Shown in pieces: positions 41,780-50,235 of a stretch of DNA of 64,000 nucleotides; the first letter of the stretch is position 1, and each line of letters starts with the position of its first letter. The notes under the pieces are model-generated. The model was not told the DNA's origin and did no database searches. It saw only the letters and a program-made list of their open reading frames with translations. The DNA lies in assembly GCA_016931225.1 (NCBI GenBank), contig JAFGFE010000006.1, positions 62,001 to 126,000 of the forward strand, read 5' to 3'. This stretch comes from Candidatus Zymogenaceae bacterium (GTDB taxonomy: Bacteria > Desulfobacterota > Zymogenia > Zymogenales > Zymogenaceae). The translations under genes were made by a program, and so were the position numbers.

Positions 41780-42005
41780 CCCGATGTCCCCCGTATCCGG
41801 GGCGATTGAAACTCCCGAAAAGCGGGACGTCATGGCCGATGAGATCGTGGAGACCTACCGGCAGATGGGCATCCTCATGAACGACGAGGACGAGGCCCGT
41901 ATCCGGGCGTCTCTGGATACCCTGAATGACAAGATCGGATCCGGCAATTCCATCCTCATCACCGGGGATATGATCCTCACCGCAGACGTGGAGGTGCTGA
42001 CGTGA
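41760..42005 (+). CDS. Small phage protein containing two repeat copies
   Basis: 81 residues; the ATG at 41760 has AGGAGGAAAG, so it is preferred over the ATG at 41832. The N-terminus contains the repeat-encoded stretch [14 protein letters not shown]; a second copy inside reads RIRASL. The body is acidic ([20 protein letters not shown]). It overlaps the SSB start by 4 bases (GTGA). Confidence 0.6.
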   Translation: MNRLSSNPMSPVSGAIETPEKRDVMADEIVETYRQMGILMNDEDEARIRASLDTLNDKIGSGNSILITGDMILTADVEVLT

Positions 42006-42451
42006 GCGGAGTAAACAAGGCCATCCTGGTGGGAAACCTGGGAGCCGACCCCGAGGTGCGTTATACGGCCCAGGGCACCGCCGTCACCACGTTCAACATC
42101 GCCACAAACGAGAAGTGGACGGACAGAAACACCGGCGAAAAACAGGAGCGCACGGAATGGCACCGTATCGTCGCTTGGGCCAAGCTGGGCGAAATCTGCG
42201 GAGAATATCTCTCCAAGGGGAAGCAGGTCTATATCGAGGGCCGCATCCAGACCCGCTCCTGGGACGACCGGGACGGCAACAAGCGGTACACCACGGAGAT
42301 CATCGCCCGGGAAATGGTCATGCTCGGCGGCAGCGGAGAAAGTCAAAACCGCCCGCCCCGCCCGGCCACAACCGAAGGCGGGTACAACGATCAGTACAAC
42401 ACACCGCCGCAGTCGTCCGGACCGCCGGATGATGACGATATTCCGTTTTAG
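42002..42451 (+). CDS. ssb: Single-stranded DNA-binding protein
   Basis: 149 residues with a GTG start overlapping the previous stop. OB-fold pattern [69 protein letters not shown]; the flexible tail ends in the acidic tip DDDDIPF that binds partner proteins. Typical bacterial/phage SSB used in replication and recombination. Confidence 0.96.
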   Translation: MSGVNKAILVGNLGADPEVRYTAQGTAVTTFNIATNEKWTDRNTGEKQERTEWHRIVAWAKLGEICGEYLSKGKQVYIEGRIQTRSWDDRDGNKRYTTEIIAREMVMLGGSGESQNRPPRPATTEGGYNDQYNTPPQSSGPPDDDDIPF

Positions 42452-42460
42452 GAGGAGTTC

Positions 42461-42955
42461 ATGGCAGCGAGAATCAATGTAATAAGAATAGCAAAGGCGA
42501 TGCGAAATCTTTTCGTTGAAGGCATTCCCAATTCCGAGAAGAGAAACGGGGTGATCGAGGATGCTATCTCCTGCATACAGCAGGATCCTCAAGGTGCCTT
42601 TCTCCAGGGATATCTTGGCGTCAAAAATTATAGCAGCTTTGGAGACCAGCGATGTGACTGTGACTACGGCTATGGACCAAAACATGGCCACATTCGTTTT
42701 TCGGTCGGGAGGACTGTTGAAGCCCGGAATGATGATGTCGTTCTCGGTCCGGACGAAATCTACCTGCTTGAATGTGTCAGAGATTTTGGTTTTATCAGCT
42801 ATAAAGAAAGTATGAAAAGCAGGGAGAAAACAGTCAATCTATGCGAAGCACTTGACCTGATCGCCGAGCGCCAGCGAGTTATCACCATGATCAAAACAGC
42901 CATTGATGAGCGCCTGGGAGAGATAACGATCGAAACGCACGAAGGCGTATCATAA
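42461..42955 (+). CDS. Uncharacterised phage protein
   Basis: 164 residues, TTAGGAGGAG ribosome binding site. Helical N- and C-termini with a central beta region (DQRCDCDYGYGPKHGHIRFS). No recognised family. It follows SSB, so a role in DNA metabolism is possible. Confidence 0.65.
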   Translation: MAARINVIRIAKAMRNLFVEGIPNSEKRNGVIEDAISCIQQDPQGAFLQGYLGVKNYSSFGDQRCDCDYGYGPKHGHIRFSVGRTVEARNDDVVLGPDEIYLLECVRDFGFISYKESMKSREKTVNLCEALDLIAERQRVITMIKTAIDERLGEITIETHEGVS

Positions 42956-42996
42956 TGGGTTCAGTATCCATATTGACGTAAGAGGTATAGCCATCC

Positions 42997-43224
42997 ATGA
43001 TATCATATTCTCTTCCTTCCAATCTGTCCCCCGATGAGATCATCGAGCGGATGGAGAACACCTACTGCGTCAAGACCGATGAGTACATTGAGTCAGGCTT
43101 CTTCTTCATCCGTGGAATCGACCTGGCCCTGTGGCGCCTGGCCTGGAAGATGAAACGGGGCGTGGCGCTGAACGAGGAGGATCGGATGCACATGGAAAGG
43201 TTCAATATCAGAAAGGAGAAGTGA
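42997..43224 (+). CDS. Uncharacterised small phage protein
   Basis: 75 residues (LSPDEIIERMENTYCVKTDE, GIDLALWRLAWKMKRG). The ribosome binding site is weak (AGAGG 14 bases upstream), so the start is uncertain. No recognised family. Confidence 0.55.
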   Translation: MISYSLPSNLSPDEIIERMENTYCVKTDEYIESGFFFIRGIDLALWRLAWKMKRGVALNEEDRMHMERFNIRKEK

Positions 43225-43294
43225 CCCCAGCCCCCGCCCTTCACGGAGGGCGGACCTGGTGTCATTTAAGGAAGTAAATATTAAGGAGGAAGAA

Positions 43295-43771
43295 ATGGAA
43301 ATGATTACCTGCAAACATTGTGGTGAGAAATTTATACATCCAGACGACGAGACAAATCCTTATAAGATGGAGGGGAGGGGGTTTAACTACTATAGTTCTC
43401 GGAAGGGTGGGAATTACATCCAATGCCCCCACTGCATGAAGGACAGTCGGGGGGAACAAATTATAAACCTCACACCCCACCCTATCCACATCGTCGATGC
43501 TGACGGCCTGGAACTTCGTCAATTTGCCTCGGCAGGAGCGGCAAGATTGGAAGTATTTTCGAATCCAGCGGGAGATATTGATGGTATTCCATGCACGATC
43601 AACGAGTTTGGAGAAGTTTCTGGTCTCCCGGAGTTTTCTCCCGGAACGTATTACATTGTATCTCAGATGATAAAGTCTGCGTATCCGGAACGAAAAGACC
43701 TCCTTGTTCCTGCGGGTGTTGTTCGGAATTCTGATGGTCAGATAGTCGGCTGTCGGTCTTTGGGAAGATAA
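43295..43771 (+). CDS. Zinc-ribbon protein with LTPHPI-type C-terminal domain
   Basis: 158 residues from the ATG at 43295 (AAGGAGGA). N-terminal zinc ribbon (ITCKHCGEKF, YIQCPHCMKD), then a beta-rich domain INLTPHPIHIVDADGLELR, GEVSGLPEFSPGTYYIVSQM, RKDLLVPAGVVRNSDGQIVG found, unnamed, in many phage and actinobacterial proteins. Function unknown. Confidence 0.72.
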   Translation: MEMITCKHCGEKFIHPDDETNPYKMEGRGFNYYSSRKGGNYIQCPHCMKDSRGEQIINLTPHPIHIVDADGLELRQFASAGAARLEVFSNPAGDIDGIPCTINEFGEVSGLPEFSPGTYYIVSQMIKSAYPERKDLLVPAGVVRNSDGQIVGCRSLGR

Positions 43772-43840
43772 CACGAAACACCCTTTGTATCCCGGCGTGG
43801 TGGCCGGGGCCTTATGAGGAGCCAATAAAAGGAGAGAAAA

Positions 43841-44020
43841 ATGCAAGAACCCACCGTGGGAAGATCCAGAAAAGAGAGGCTGGGAGATTTGAGGGACAAT
43901 CTTATGGAACTGCTCAAAGAGGGAAGAGAGGAATCCTGGATGATAATGGCGCCGGAGATCGAAATGGATGACGCCGAACTTCTCATCGAGCTTCTGAACT
44001 CCGTCATATCGGCCAAGTAG
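43841..44020 (+). CDS. Small acidic phage protein
   Basis: 59 residues, helical (RKERLGDLRDNLMELLKEGR), AAAGGAGAGAA upstream. Ends with TAG. No recognised family. Confidence 0.55.
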   Translation: MQEPTVGRSRKERLGDLRDNLMELLKEGREESWMIMAPEIEMDDAELLIELLNSVISAK

Positions 44021-44050
44021 CTTTCCCCAAGGAGCCTGGAAGAAGGAATC

Positions 44051-44296
44051 ATGGACGAAGAAACAAAACGGGCGTTGAAGTGGGCGTTGAATCAGAAATA
44101 CCACTCCGTGGCGGCAGAATACGCAAAAATACTTGCAACCCACATTGAAAGAACAAATGACGTATACGAAAGCGTTATCAACTCCCTTGTTGAACATGGA
44201 TATCTCGAAAAGGATTGTCAGGAAATTGATAGAGTAAAAGGGGCTTTTGACAGGGCGATGAGGGACTCTCGAAAGTATAGATGGCGGCCACATTAG
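44051..44296 (+). CDS. Small uncharacterised phage protein
   Basis: 81 residues, helical with basic end (LKWALNQKYHSVAAEYAKIL, KGAFDRAMRDSRKYRWRPH), GAAGGAATC upstream. Ends with TAG. No recognised family. Confidence 0.6.
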   Translation: MDEETKRALKWALNQKYHSVAAEYAKILATHIERTNDVYESVINSLVEHGYLEKDCQEIDRVKGAFDRAMRDSRKYRWRPH

Positions 44297-44366
44297 CAGT
44301 AGCTTCCCCCCGTGGCTTACTGAGCCTCGGGGAGAATCTATTAAGCGTGCCGCACAGGAGGTATAA

Positions 44367-44537
44367 ATGTTTTATTTACAATGGTTGGTACTCAACTATG
44401 TCGTTCTGGTTCTTTTCTACGCCCTTTTTCACATTTACTTTCAGGGAAAACTCCTCAAGACGTACAAGAGGAACATGACTGAAATAAAGAACCTGGTAGA
44501 CAAAATCTACAATACCCTCAAAAAACGGGAGGAATAA
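44367..44537 (+). CDS. Small single-pass membrane protein
   Basis: 56 residues (MFYLQWLVLNYVVLVLFYAL as membrane helix, then LLKTYKRNMTEIKNLVDKIY) with AGGAGGTATAA. The ATPase gene starts one base after its stop. Confidence 0.6.
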   Translation: MFYLQWLVLNYVVLVLFYALFHIYFQGKLLKTYKRNMTEIKNLVDKIYNTLKKREE

Positions 44538-44538
44538 A

Positions 44539-45858
44539 TTGGAAGAAGAAAAACTCTGGATAGTCGGACTGTACGTGGAAAACATCAAGAACATCCGCGT
44601 CGTGCACATCAGGCCGGACGGAAACGCGGTGATCCTCACCGGGGAAAACGGCGCCGGAAAGAGCGCCGCGCTGGATGCCCTCGAGGCCGCCCTCACCGGG
44701 AAAAAGTACGAGGACATCATCAGGCATGGAGAAACCCGGGCCGAGGTCCGGGTGGACATGGGCGACTATATCGTCACGAGGGTGTGGACCGAAAAGGGCG
44801 ACCGCTTGAAGGTCAGCAGGAAGGGAGCGAGTTTATCCAGCCCCCAGACGTTTCTCAATGAAATCTTCAAAAAGATCTCATTCGACCCGACCAAGTTCAT
44901 CCGCATGGACCAGGAAGAACAATACAAGACCATGCTGACGCTGGCCGGCGTCTCCCTGGAAAAGTGGAAGGCCGCGCGCAAGGAAGTATACGACAATCGC
45001 ACCGAGGCCAATCGGGAGGCGAAGCGTCTCGAAAACGTCCTGAGCACGCTTACCCGGTCCCAGGGGGACGTCCCGGATGAAGAGATCGACGCCGCGGCAC
45101 AGGCGGCGAAGGTGAACGGCCTGAAAGAACAGCAACGGGCATTTGAAAACGGAAGAAAGGAGATTGAGGCCCGCAAGGCGAGGATCGAGACGATCGAGCG
45201 ACAGATCGCCGTCCTGGAGGCCGAGGCTGCAAAGCTGAAAACCGAAAAAGACAATCTTGAATCAGAAATCCCGGCCAGGGTTGAATATGTGGTTATCCAG
45301 GCCGAGGAGGAAAAACTTTCCCAGATCTCCGTTATCAACGCGGCGGTCCAGAATGCCAAAACATGGAACCGGACGGAAACCGAGCTGAACGAGGCGAAAC
45401 GAAACGCCGATGAGCTCACGCGGAAGATCGACGAGATCGACCACGCCCTGAAAGAGAAGGTGTCGTCATTGCAGCTCCCCATCGACGGCCTTTCCCTCGA
45501 GGGTGAACAGGTAACCTACAACGGGATTCTTCTCTCCCGGCTCTCCGACGCCGAACAGATCCTCGTATCGACTGCCATAGCGATAGCGATTCACTCGACG
45601 CTTCCCATCGTCATCATCCGCGACGGGTCGTTTCTGGATTCCAAAAGTCTGGAAGCGGTTCTTGATCTGGCAACGAAACACGGTCACCAGGTATGGGTGG
45701 AAAAGGTGGACGAAACCGGGGAGGTCGGCATCGTATTCGAGGACGGGGTGATCGTATCCGGGGGTGTTCCGCAGGGGGAAATCCCGCAGGGAGATGTCGT
45801 CGACACCACGTCAGCGCCGCAGGATCAGGAGGACGGCACGCTGTTTGACGAGGGATAA
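44539..45858 (+). CDS. AAA/SMC-like ATPase (RecF/SbcC family)
   Basis: 439 residues, TTG start with GGGAGGA upstream. Walker A GENGAGKS at 35-42; a coiled-coil middle from about 150 to 310 (LKEQQRAFENGRKEIEARKA, RIETIERQIAVLEAEAAKLK); then the ABC signature-like LSDAEQILVSTAIA and a Walker B/D-loop IVIIRDGSFLDSKSL. Such short SMC-like phage proteins act in recombination or DNA end processing, often with a nuclease; no nuclease gene is obvious next to it. Confidence 0.85.
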   Translation: MEEEKLWIVGLYVENIKNIRVVHIRPDGNAVILTGENGAGKSAALDALEAALTGKKYEDIIRHGETRAEVRVDMGDYIVTRVWTEKGDRLKVSRKGASLSSPQTFLNEIFKKISFDPTKFIRMDQEEQYKTMLTLAGVSLEKWKAARKEVYDNRTEANREAKRLENVLSTLTRSQGDVPDEEIDAAAQAAKVNGLKEQQRAFENGRKEIEARKARIETIERQIAVLEAEAAKLKTEKDNLESEIPARVEYVVIQAEEEKLSQISVINAAVQNAKTWNRTETELNEAKRNADELTRKIDEIDHALKEKVSSLQLPIDGLSLEGEQVTYNGILLSRLSDAEQILVSTAIAIAIHSTLPIVIIRDGSFLDSKSLEAVLDLATKHGHQVWVEKVDETGEVGIVFEDGVIVSGGVPQGEIPQGDVVDTTSAPQDQEDGTLFDEG

Positions 45859-45876
45859 AGTTTGGGGGGAGGATTA

Positions 45877-45956
45877 CATGGGGTGGTGTAACTGGCAGCA
45901 CGCCCGATCTCTTACATCGGGATCGGGAGGTCGCGGTTCAAATCCGTGTCCCATGC
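45877..45956 (+). tRNA. Unusual tRNA, best read as tRNA-Lys(CTT)
   Basis: Acceptor arms CATGGGG and TCCCATG pair, the D-arm GTGT/GCAC and the T-arm CGCGG-TTCAAAT-CCGTG are clear, and a CCGAT/ATCGG anticodon stem encloses CTCTTAC with anticodon CTT. The region after the anticodon stem has ATCGGG duplicated in tandem (45915-45926), making the variable region too long, and one base is extra between D- and anticodon stems. It may be nonfunctional. No CCA is encoded. Confidence 0.55.
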
Positions 45957-45982
45957 CTCCGCCTGAAACATAGGATAAAATC

Positions 45983-46225
45983 ATGGAACTACTCATGTTT
46001 GAATTTTTGATGGGACTGATCACTGGTCTCATTGTCGGCTGGATCGTTGGTAAGTGCATGGGGGCTGTAAAGGGAAGCAAATCTTCCCCTGACGAATTGT
46101 TCTGGCACCGTGATCATTCAATTTATTCTGATCACTCAGGGATGATTCGCAGTCGTTTTGAGAACCCGAATCTGAAACCGCTCACGACAATTCCGGGGGT
46201 AATAGATGAACCGAACGAAAATTGA
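45983..46225 (+). CDS. Small membrane protein
   Basis: 80 residues. N-terminal membrane helix (LLMFEFLMGLITGLIVGWIV) and a polar, possibly cytoplasmic, tail (FWHRDHSIYSDHSGMIRS). Start at the ATG at 45983. No recognised family. Confidence 0.6.
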   Translation: MELLMFEFLMGLITGLIVGWIVGKCMGAVKGSKSSPDELFWHRDHSIYSDHSGMIRSRFENPNLKPLTTIPGVIDEPNEN

Positions 46226-46946
46226 ATGGTGCCAAAACCCCGACGGCACGAAGGGATTTACCTGGAATCCCGTCACCGGCTGTTTCCACGGCTGTTCGTA
46301 CTGCTACGCCCGTCGTTTTGCCGAAACCCGTCTCCGTGGGCGGTGCGGGTATCCGGCCGACGATCCGTTCAGGCCGACATTTCGCCGGGACAGGCTGTAC
46401 GAACCGCTTCAAGTCAAAAAGCCCTCCCGAATATTCGTATCGTCAATGGGGGATCTGTTCGGTGAATGGGTGCCCGCGAAATGGATTCAGGATGTCATCG
46501 ATGTGTGCAAGCTCAACGAGAAGCGGCATAACGGGGGAGCTTCCCGCCACACATTCATTTTCCTCACTAAAAACCCAGCCAGATACGCCGAGTTTGACTT
46601 TCCCCCGAACTGCTGGCTGGGGGCCACGGTAACGAGTGGGGATGACTGGACCGGGTACGTTCGTAATCACTATGGGGCGCTCACGAGAACCGCGACCTAT
46701 AACGTGTTTTTTCTCTCCTGGGAACCGATCCTTGATTATGACTGGTATTGGGACTACACCCCAAAATTCGACTGGCTCATCATGGGCGCTATGACCGGCC
46801 CGAAAGCAAAACAGCACCGCCCCGATCCGGGGTGGATAGAGGCGGCGGTCCGGGCGTGTCGATGGCGAGATATTTCCATATTCACAAAGGATAGTATCGC
46901 CCCATACCATGAGTTGATCCGAGAATGGCCGGAAAGGAGGTCGTGA
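46206..46946 (+). CDS. Phage Gp37/Gp68 family protein (DUF5131)
   Basis: 246 residues. Matches the DUF5131 pattern: KIEWCQNPDGTKGFTWNPVT, GCFHGCSYCYARRFAETRLR with CxxxCxYC of radical-SAM type, then SSMGDLFGEWVP, HTFIFLTKNPARY and LSWEPILDYDWYWD. These proteins are common in phages and mobile elements; their reaction is not established. The end overlaps the start of the next gene. Confidence 0.9.
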   Translation: MNRTKIEWCQNPDGTKGFTWNPVTGCFHGCSYCYARRFAETRLRGRCGYPADDPFRPTFRRDRLYEPLQVKKPSRIFVSSMGDLFGEWVPAKWIQDVIDVCKLNEKRHNGGASRHTFIFLTKNPARYAEFDFPPNCWLGATVTSGDDWTGYVRNHYGALTRTATYNVFFLSWEPILDYDWYWDYTPKFDWLIMGAMTGPKAKQHRPDPGWIEAAVRACRWRDISIFTKDSIAPYHELIREWPERRS

Positions 46947-47212
46947 TGTCAAATGTTATTCCACGAATCCCGGGAACTCATATCATAGAGCAGGTTCTTC
47001 TCGTCACTGATATCGCCATCTTTACATTCAACAAATTCCATCAGAGCGGCGTTGCCGCCCTCCCCTCTCTTCTCCTCTCTCACAGGGTTTTGTGCGATCT
47101 ATTCTCGAAGGATACCGACGTCATAGACAAGGTATTCAAAAACGAATCTTCGGTAATATGCAGGGGTGAAAAACTCATTACCTGGGAGGAAGGAGATTGT
47201 GATGGATTTTGA
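46946..47212 (+). CDS. Uncharacterised phage protein
   Basis: 88 residues from the ATG at 46946 that overlaps the previous stop (TGATG), AAAGGAGG upstream. Helical (THIIEQVLLVTDIAIFTFNK). No recognised family. Confidence 0.6.
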   Translation: MSNVIPRIPGTHIIEQVLLVTDIAIFTFNKFHQSGVAALPSLLLSHRVLCDLFSKDTDVIDKVFKNESSVICRGEKLITWEEGDCDGF

Positions 47213-47399
47213 TATCGGTGGTTTCTGCATCTATGGGAGAAAAATGTGGGGCGTTTATCTCTTTCGCTACTCGAACTACGACGGCTCTTTTGAGGGCTGG
47301 TTGTTTCGCCTGTCCCACTTCGAGGGCATGGCCGGTTTTAACTGGGATTTCCTCTTTCTCAACGGCCTGTATCGGTACATCAAGGAAAGGGAGAGGTGA
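47202..47399 (+). CDS. Small uncharacterised phage protein
   Basis: 65 residues from the ATG at 47202 (GAAGGAGATT). Aromatic-rich, beta-like (YGRKMWGVYLFRYSNYDGSF). No recognised family. Its stop overlaps the next start. Confidence 0.6.
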   Translation: MDFDIGGFCIYGRKMWGVYLFRYSNYDGSFEGWLFRLSHFEGMAGFNWDFLFLNGLYRYIKERER

Positions 47400-47626
47400 T
47401 GTTTTTGCTTAAAATAATCGGTTTTTTGTATCTTTCCTTTTTCTGTCTTTGGACCGTTATGGAAATTACAGTGGAATTTAAAGATGTTCTGCAATCTAAA
47501 GAAAATTTTAGAAAATCATTTAGAGAATGGGCAGTGGTTTGCGGAGTCGGGGCTATCGTTGTGCCCCTTGTGGTTGTTGGCTACTGGTCGTTTTATAAGA
47601 TGTTTTCTATAATCTTTTCTTTTTAA
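47399..47626 (+). CDS. Small two-pass membrane protein
   Basis: 75 residues, two membrane helices (FLLKIIGFLYLSFFCLWTVM and AVVCGVGAIVVPLVVVGYWS) with a short polar loop. AAAGGGAGAGG upstream. No recognised family. Confidence 0.6.
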   Translation: MFLLKIIGFLYLSFFCLWTVMEITVEFKDVLQSKENFRKSFREWAVVCGVGAIVVPLVVVGYWSFYKMFSIIFSF

Positions 47627-47630
47627 ACGA

Positions 47631-47975
47631 ATGAGACACATCACCATCAAGAGACGGTGGTTCGATCTCATCAAGAGCCGCCGGAAGAACGCGGAAGTCC
47701 GCATGGCGATCCCGATGTTCCGGAATATCCAGCCCGGGGAACACGTCATGTTGATGTGCGGGAAGGACCGTCTGGAGGTCCATGTATACGGTAGGTGCGT
47801 CATGGATTGTCGGGAGTTGGATGCCTGGGGCCGTTTTGCGAACGCCCGCTATGGGATCCCCACGTTTGACTTTATAGATGAATTGATCGACATCTATTCC
47901 CGGGAGAGACTTAAAAAAGAGCCGGTGGTGGTGCTGATGGTATCGCCGGTGTTAAAAGAGAATTTGGAGGTGTGA
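47631..47975 (+). CDS. ASCH-domain-like protein
   Basis: 114 residues. The pattern MRHITIKRRWFDLIKSRRKN with EVRMA, then IQPGEHVMLMCGKDRLEVHV and a late hydrophobic strand resembles the ASCH beta-barrel that binds RNA or nucleotides. No good ribosome binding site precedes it. The assignment is by pattern only. Confidence 0.6.
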   Translation: MRHITIKRRWFDLIKSRRKNAEVRMAIPMFRNIQPGEHVMLMCGKDRLEVHVYGRCVMDCRELDAWGRFANARYGIPTFDFIDELIDIYSRERLKKEPVVVLMVSPVLKENLEV

Positions 47976-47978
47976 GCG

Positions 47979-48191
47979 ATGAAAGAAGTAATCGGAGAGT
48001 GGGAGGGACCGGTCCCGGAAGGGGAGCCGATATACAACGCGAATGAAATTTGCTGGAATTGTCCAACCTGCGGGCAGAAATGGACATCATTTCGTACTTT
48101 TATAAGACACAACGCAATCCGGTCAAAATGTGATGTTTGCGGAGAAAGGGTGCGGGTTGTTTTCGAGGAGGTAACCGATGACGACGATTAA
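47979..48191 (+). CDS. Zinc-ribbon phage protein
   Basis: 70 residues. Two CxxC pairs (CWNCPTCGQKW and SKCDVCGERV) form a zinc ribbon, ending in an acidic DDDD tail. Starts 3 bases after the previous stop. No recognised family. Confidence 0.62.
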   Translation: MKEVIGEWEGPVPEGEPIYNANEICWNCPTCGQKWTSFRTFIRHNAIRSKCDVCGERVRVVFEEVTDDDD

Positions 48192-48218
48192 ACCCAGCGC
48201 GGATAAGGGGTGTGAGGG

Positions 48219-48557
48219 GTGAAATTAAGACTATTTTATAAGCTGACAGTCACATATGAGAACGAAGTCATATGGGAGGGTTATGAAACGGAGGAGGTCG
48301 AAATCCCAAAACTTGACGTAGAAAAACATGCGACTGAAAAGTGGAATACGGCATATTATGTCTTGGGCGGGGAATGGCTCGAACATGATGAATTGCAAGT
48401 TCTTTTTGAGCGCATTCTTGAAAATCATGGCGATGCAACTTTCGGAGGGAAAATACATAAATCGGCAATAGTGCAAACATCAAAAAAAGAACGTGGTTAT
48501 AACTACACTGTCATCGGCGGTGAATGGATAGAGGAGGCAAACAATGACGACGATTAG
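48219..48557 (+). CDS. Uncharacterised phage protein with internal repeat
   Basis: 112 residues, GTG start. The motif YVLGGEWLE and a later YTVIGGEWIEE are short internal repeats. The C-terminus NNDDD resembles the previous gene's DDDD end. Overlaps the next gene by 14 bases. No recognised family. Confidence 0.58.
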   Translation: MKLRLFYKLTVTYENEVIWEGYETEEVEIPKLDVEKHATEKWNTAYYVLGGEWLEHDELQVLFERILENHGDATFGGKIHKSAIVQTSKKERGYNYTVIGGEWIEEANNDDD

Positions 48558-48765
48558 GGAAAAAATAAGAAGAATTTTTTGTCCGGTGGCTACTGCAATT
48601 GAGGATGATCTCAAAAATATAACGCAAAAAACGATCACCCCTTGTGGCCTCTGTCTTTGGTGGCACGCCATAGATGTGGACAGGGAAATAGGGGAGTGTC
48701 GTATTTATCCAAAAACAATAGAAAAAAGATCAACGGATTTTTGCTCCTTTGGACATAGGAAATGA
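48544..48765 (+). CDS. Small cysteine-rich phage protein
   Basis: 73 residues with GAGGAGG upstream. Six cysteines (CPV, CGLCLWWHA, CRIYP, CSF) suggest a zinc or iron-sulfur site. No recognised family. Confidence 0.55.
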   Translation: MTTIREKIRRIFCPVATAIEDDLKNITQKTITPCGLCLWWHAIDVDREIGECRIYPKTIEKRSTDFCSFGHRK

Positions 48766-48768
48766 ATC

Positions 48769-48960
48769 ATGAGCGATCCCATCTGTAAATATGCCCTCTT
48801 CGCACTTATTGCCGTCCTGTCCCTCCTGTTCTGTGCGAATCACCGTATCTGCAAGGACAAGACCCTGTTCGATGGTGTCGACGAACTCCGCCTGGAGATC
48901 GCGGAGATGGAGGCGGATATGGATGAATTGTTAATGAGGATTGAGGAGGCGATTCGATGA
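48769..48960 (+). CDS. Small membrane/coiled-coil protein
   Basis: 63 residues. N-terminal membrane helix (YALFALIAVLSLLFCANHRI) and a coiled-coil tail (VDELRLEIAEMEADMDELLM). Its stop overlaps the next start (ATGA). Confidence 0.6.
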   Translation: MSDPICKYALFALIAVLSLLFCANHRICKDKTLFDGVDELRLEIAEMEADMDELLMRIEEAIR

Positions 48961-49244
48961 AAAAACGATTTTGCGATATGTGCGGGAAGGAAATTGATTA
49001 CACAGTTGATCCCCTTCCCAATAAAGCCAAGTGGTCTTTGACAAATTATAAAATCGGTAATCGTTATGATCTCAAGGTGTCAGTTGGCATTTCTATTACT
49101 GTAAACAGATTAACAGATTTGATAGATCCCGAAATTGATCTTTGCAATAAACATGCTGCGGAACTTGTAATAAAAGTAATTAAAGAAAGTGAAAGACTGA
49201 GAAACGAAAAACACCGTCCCACACCTGGGACAGTCGAAAGGTGA
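48957..49244 (+). CDS. Zinc-finger phage protein
   Basis: 95 residues. N-terminal CxxC (FCDMCGKEIDYT) and a later DLCNKHAAELV suggest a zinc site. Overlaps the previous gene by 4 bases. No recognised family. Confidence 0.58.
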   Translation: MKKRFCDMCGKEIDYTVDPLPNKAKWSLTNYKIGNRYDLKVSVGISITVNRLTDLIDPEIDLCNKHAAELVIKVIKESERLRNEKHRPTPGTVER

Positions 49245-49306
49245 GTATTTACTTACACTTATGCGGCTTCACACATATATTGTCCCAAGCTTTACGAAGG
49301 TGAATC

Positions 49307-49864
49307 ATGGAGACATTGAGCATATCGGACGACACAATGGATATCCTGTTGGACAGGGTAAACGACAACCTGCCCGCCGGGAAAAGCATCAGCAGGTCAA
49401 CCCTGTATCGGTGCATCAAGTATGGCACGTCCGACAACGAGATCAGGTCCGCCGTCGTGAAGGTCCTGGGCCGGGCCGCCGGCGCCTGTTACGACTGGTG
49501 CACCGCCTGTGAGAGTGCGGAAAAGCAGAACAACGAGCTCCGGGAGATGATCACACAGATGAATTACAACCAGGTTTTCGCCTTCCACCGCCTCACGCCG
49601 CGCATCGTCGGCATGTGGATCACGTTCCTTGTGATCTTCCTGTCCCTGATCTACGGCCGCCCGGGCCTCAATAATCTGGCACTCACCAGGACCGATAGTA
49701 TCATTGCCCACACATGCGAAGTGGAGGCGGAAAACGCCATCCTCCAGGCCCAGGCGGAAGTGATGAACGACAGGCTGGAAAAACTGGTGGAGTATGTTGA
49801 GGACCTGGAAGCCCAGATACAGGGCATGGACGGGGAAATAGAGGAGGTGGAGGATGAGCAATGA
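49307..49864 (+). CDS. Membrane protein with coiled-coil end
   Basis: 185 residues. A helical N-terminal domain (MDILLDRVNDNLPAGKSISR, AAGACYDWCTACESAEKQNN), one membrane helix (GMWITFLVIFLSLIYGRPGL) and a long C-terminal coiled coil (AILQAQAEVMNDRLEKLVEY). GAAGGTG lies upstream. Overlaps the next gene by 4 bases. Function unknown. Confidence 0.62.
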   Translation: METLSISDDTMDILLDRVNDNLPAGKSISRSTLYRCIKYGTSDNEIRSAVVKVLGRAAGACYDWCTACESAEKQNNELREMITQMNYNQVFAFHRLTPRIVGMWITFLVIFLSLIYGRPGLNNLALTRTDSIIAHTCEVEAENAILQAQAEVMNDRLEKLVEYVEDLEAQIQGMDGEIEEVEDEQ

Positions 49865-50235
49865 ACCAGGAAGATCAGGCAGTAATTCCAAGCCTCAACT
49901 TTTTCCACGAAACGGCGATGAGCATTGCCTGGAGGGCATACATAGCGAAGGGATTGGGGGATGTTGAAAAATCAAAAATATTATATGCGGAAGCCCTTCC
50001 CTGGGAAACCCGGGCGGCCGATCTTGTCAAAGATCATCATAACATGGAGCCGACCCGGTCCGTTCTCTACCGGAGCGCCGCATCCATGGCGATGAACTGT
50101 GGAAAATACGACGAGGCCGAACGCCTGATCAAGATCGCCCTGGAGGGCACCCCCCCACCGGAAATAAAGTGGGAGCTGCGTGATCTTCGGAGAGAAATAC
50201 GGAAAAAGAGAAAGGAAGAAGTATGGCAACGGTAG
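49861..50235 (+). CDS. TPR-like helical protein
   Basis: 124 residues. Helical hairpins of TPR type (IAWRAYIAKGLGDVEKSKIL, LYRSAASMAMNCGKYDEAER, LIKIALEGTPPPEIKWELRD). It begins within the end of the membrane protein gene and overlaps the next gene by 13 bases. Possible adaptor or scaffold. Confidence 0.55.
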   Translation: MNQEDQAVIPSLNFFHETAMSIAWRAYIAKGLGDVEKSKILYAEALPWETRAADLVKDHHNMEPTRSVLYRSAASMAMNCGKYDEAERLIKIALEGTPPPEIKWELRDLRREIRKKRKEEVWQR

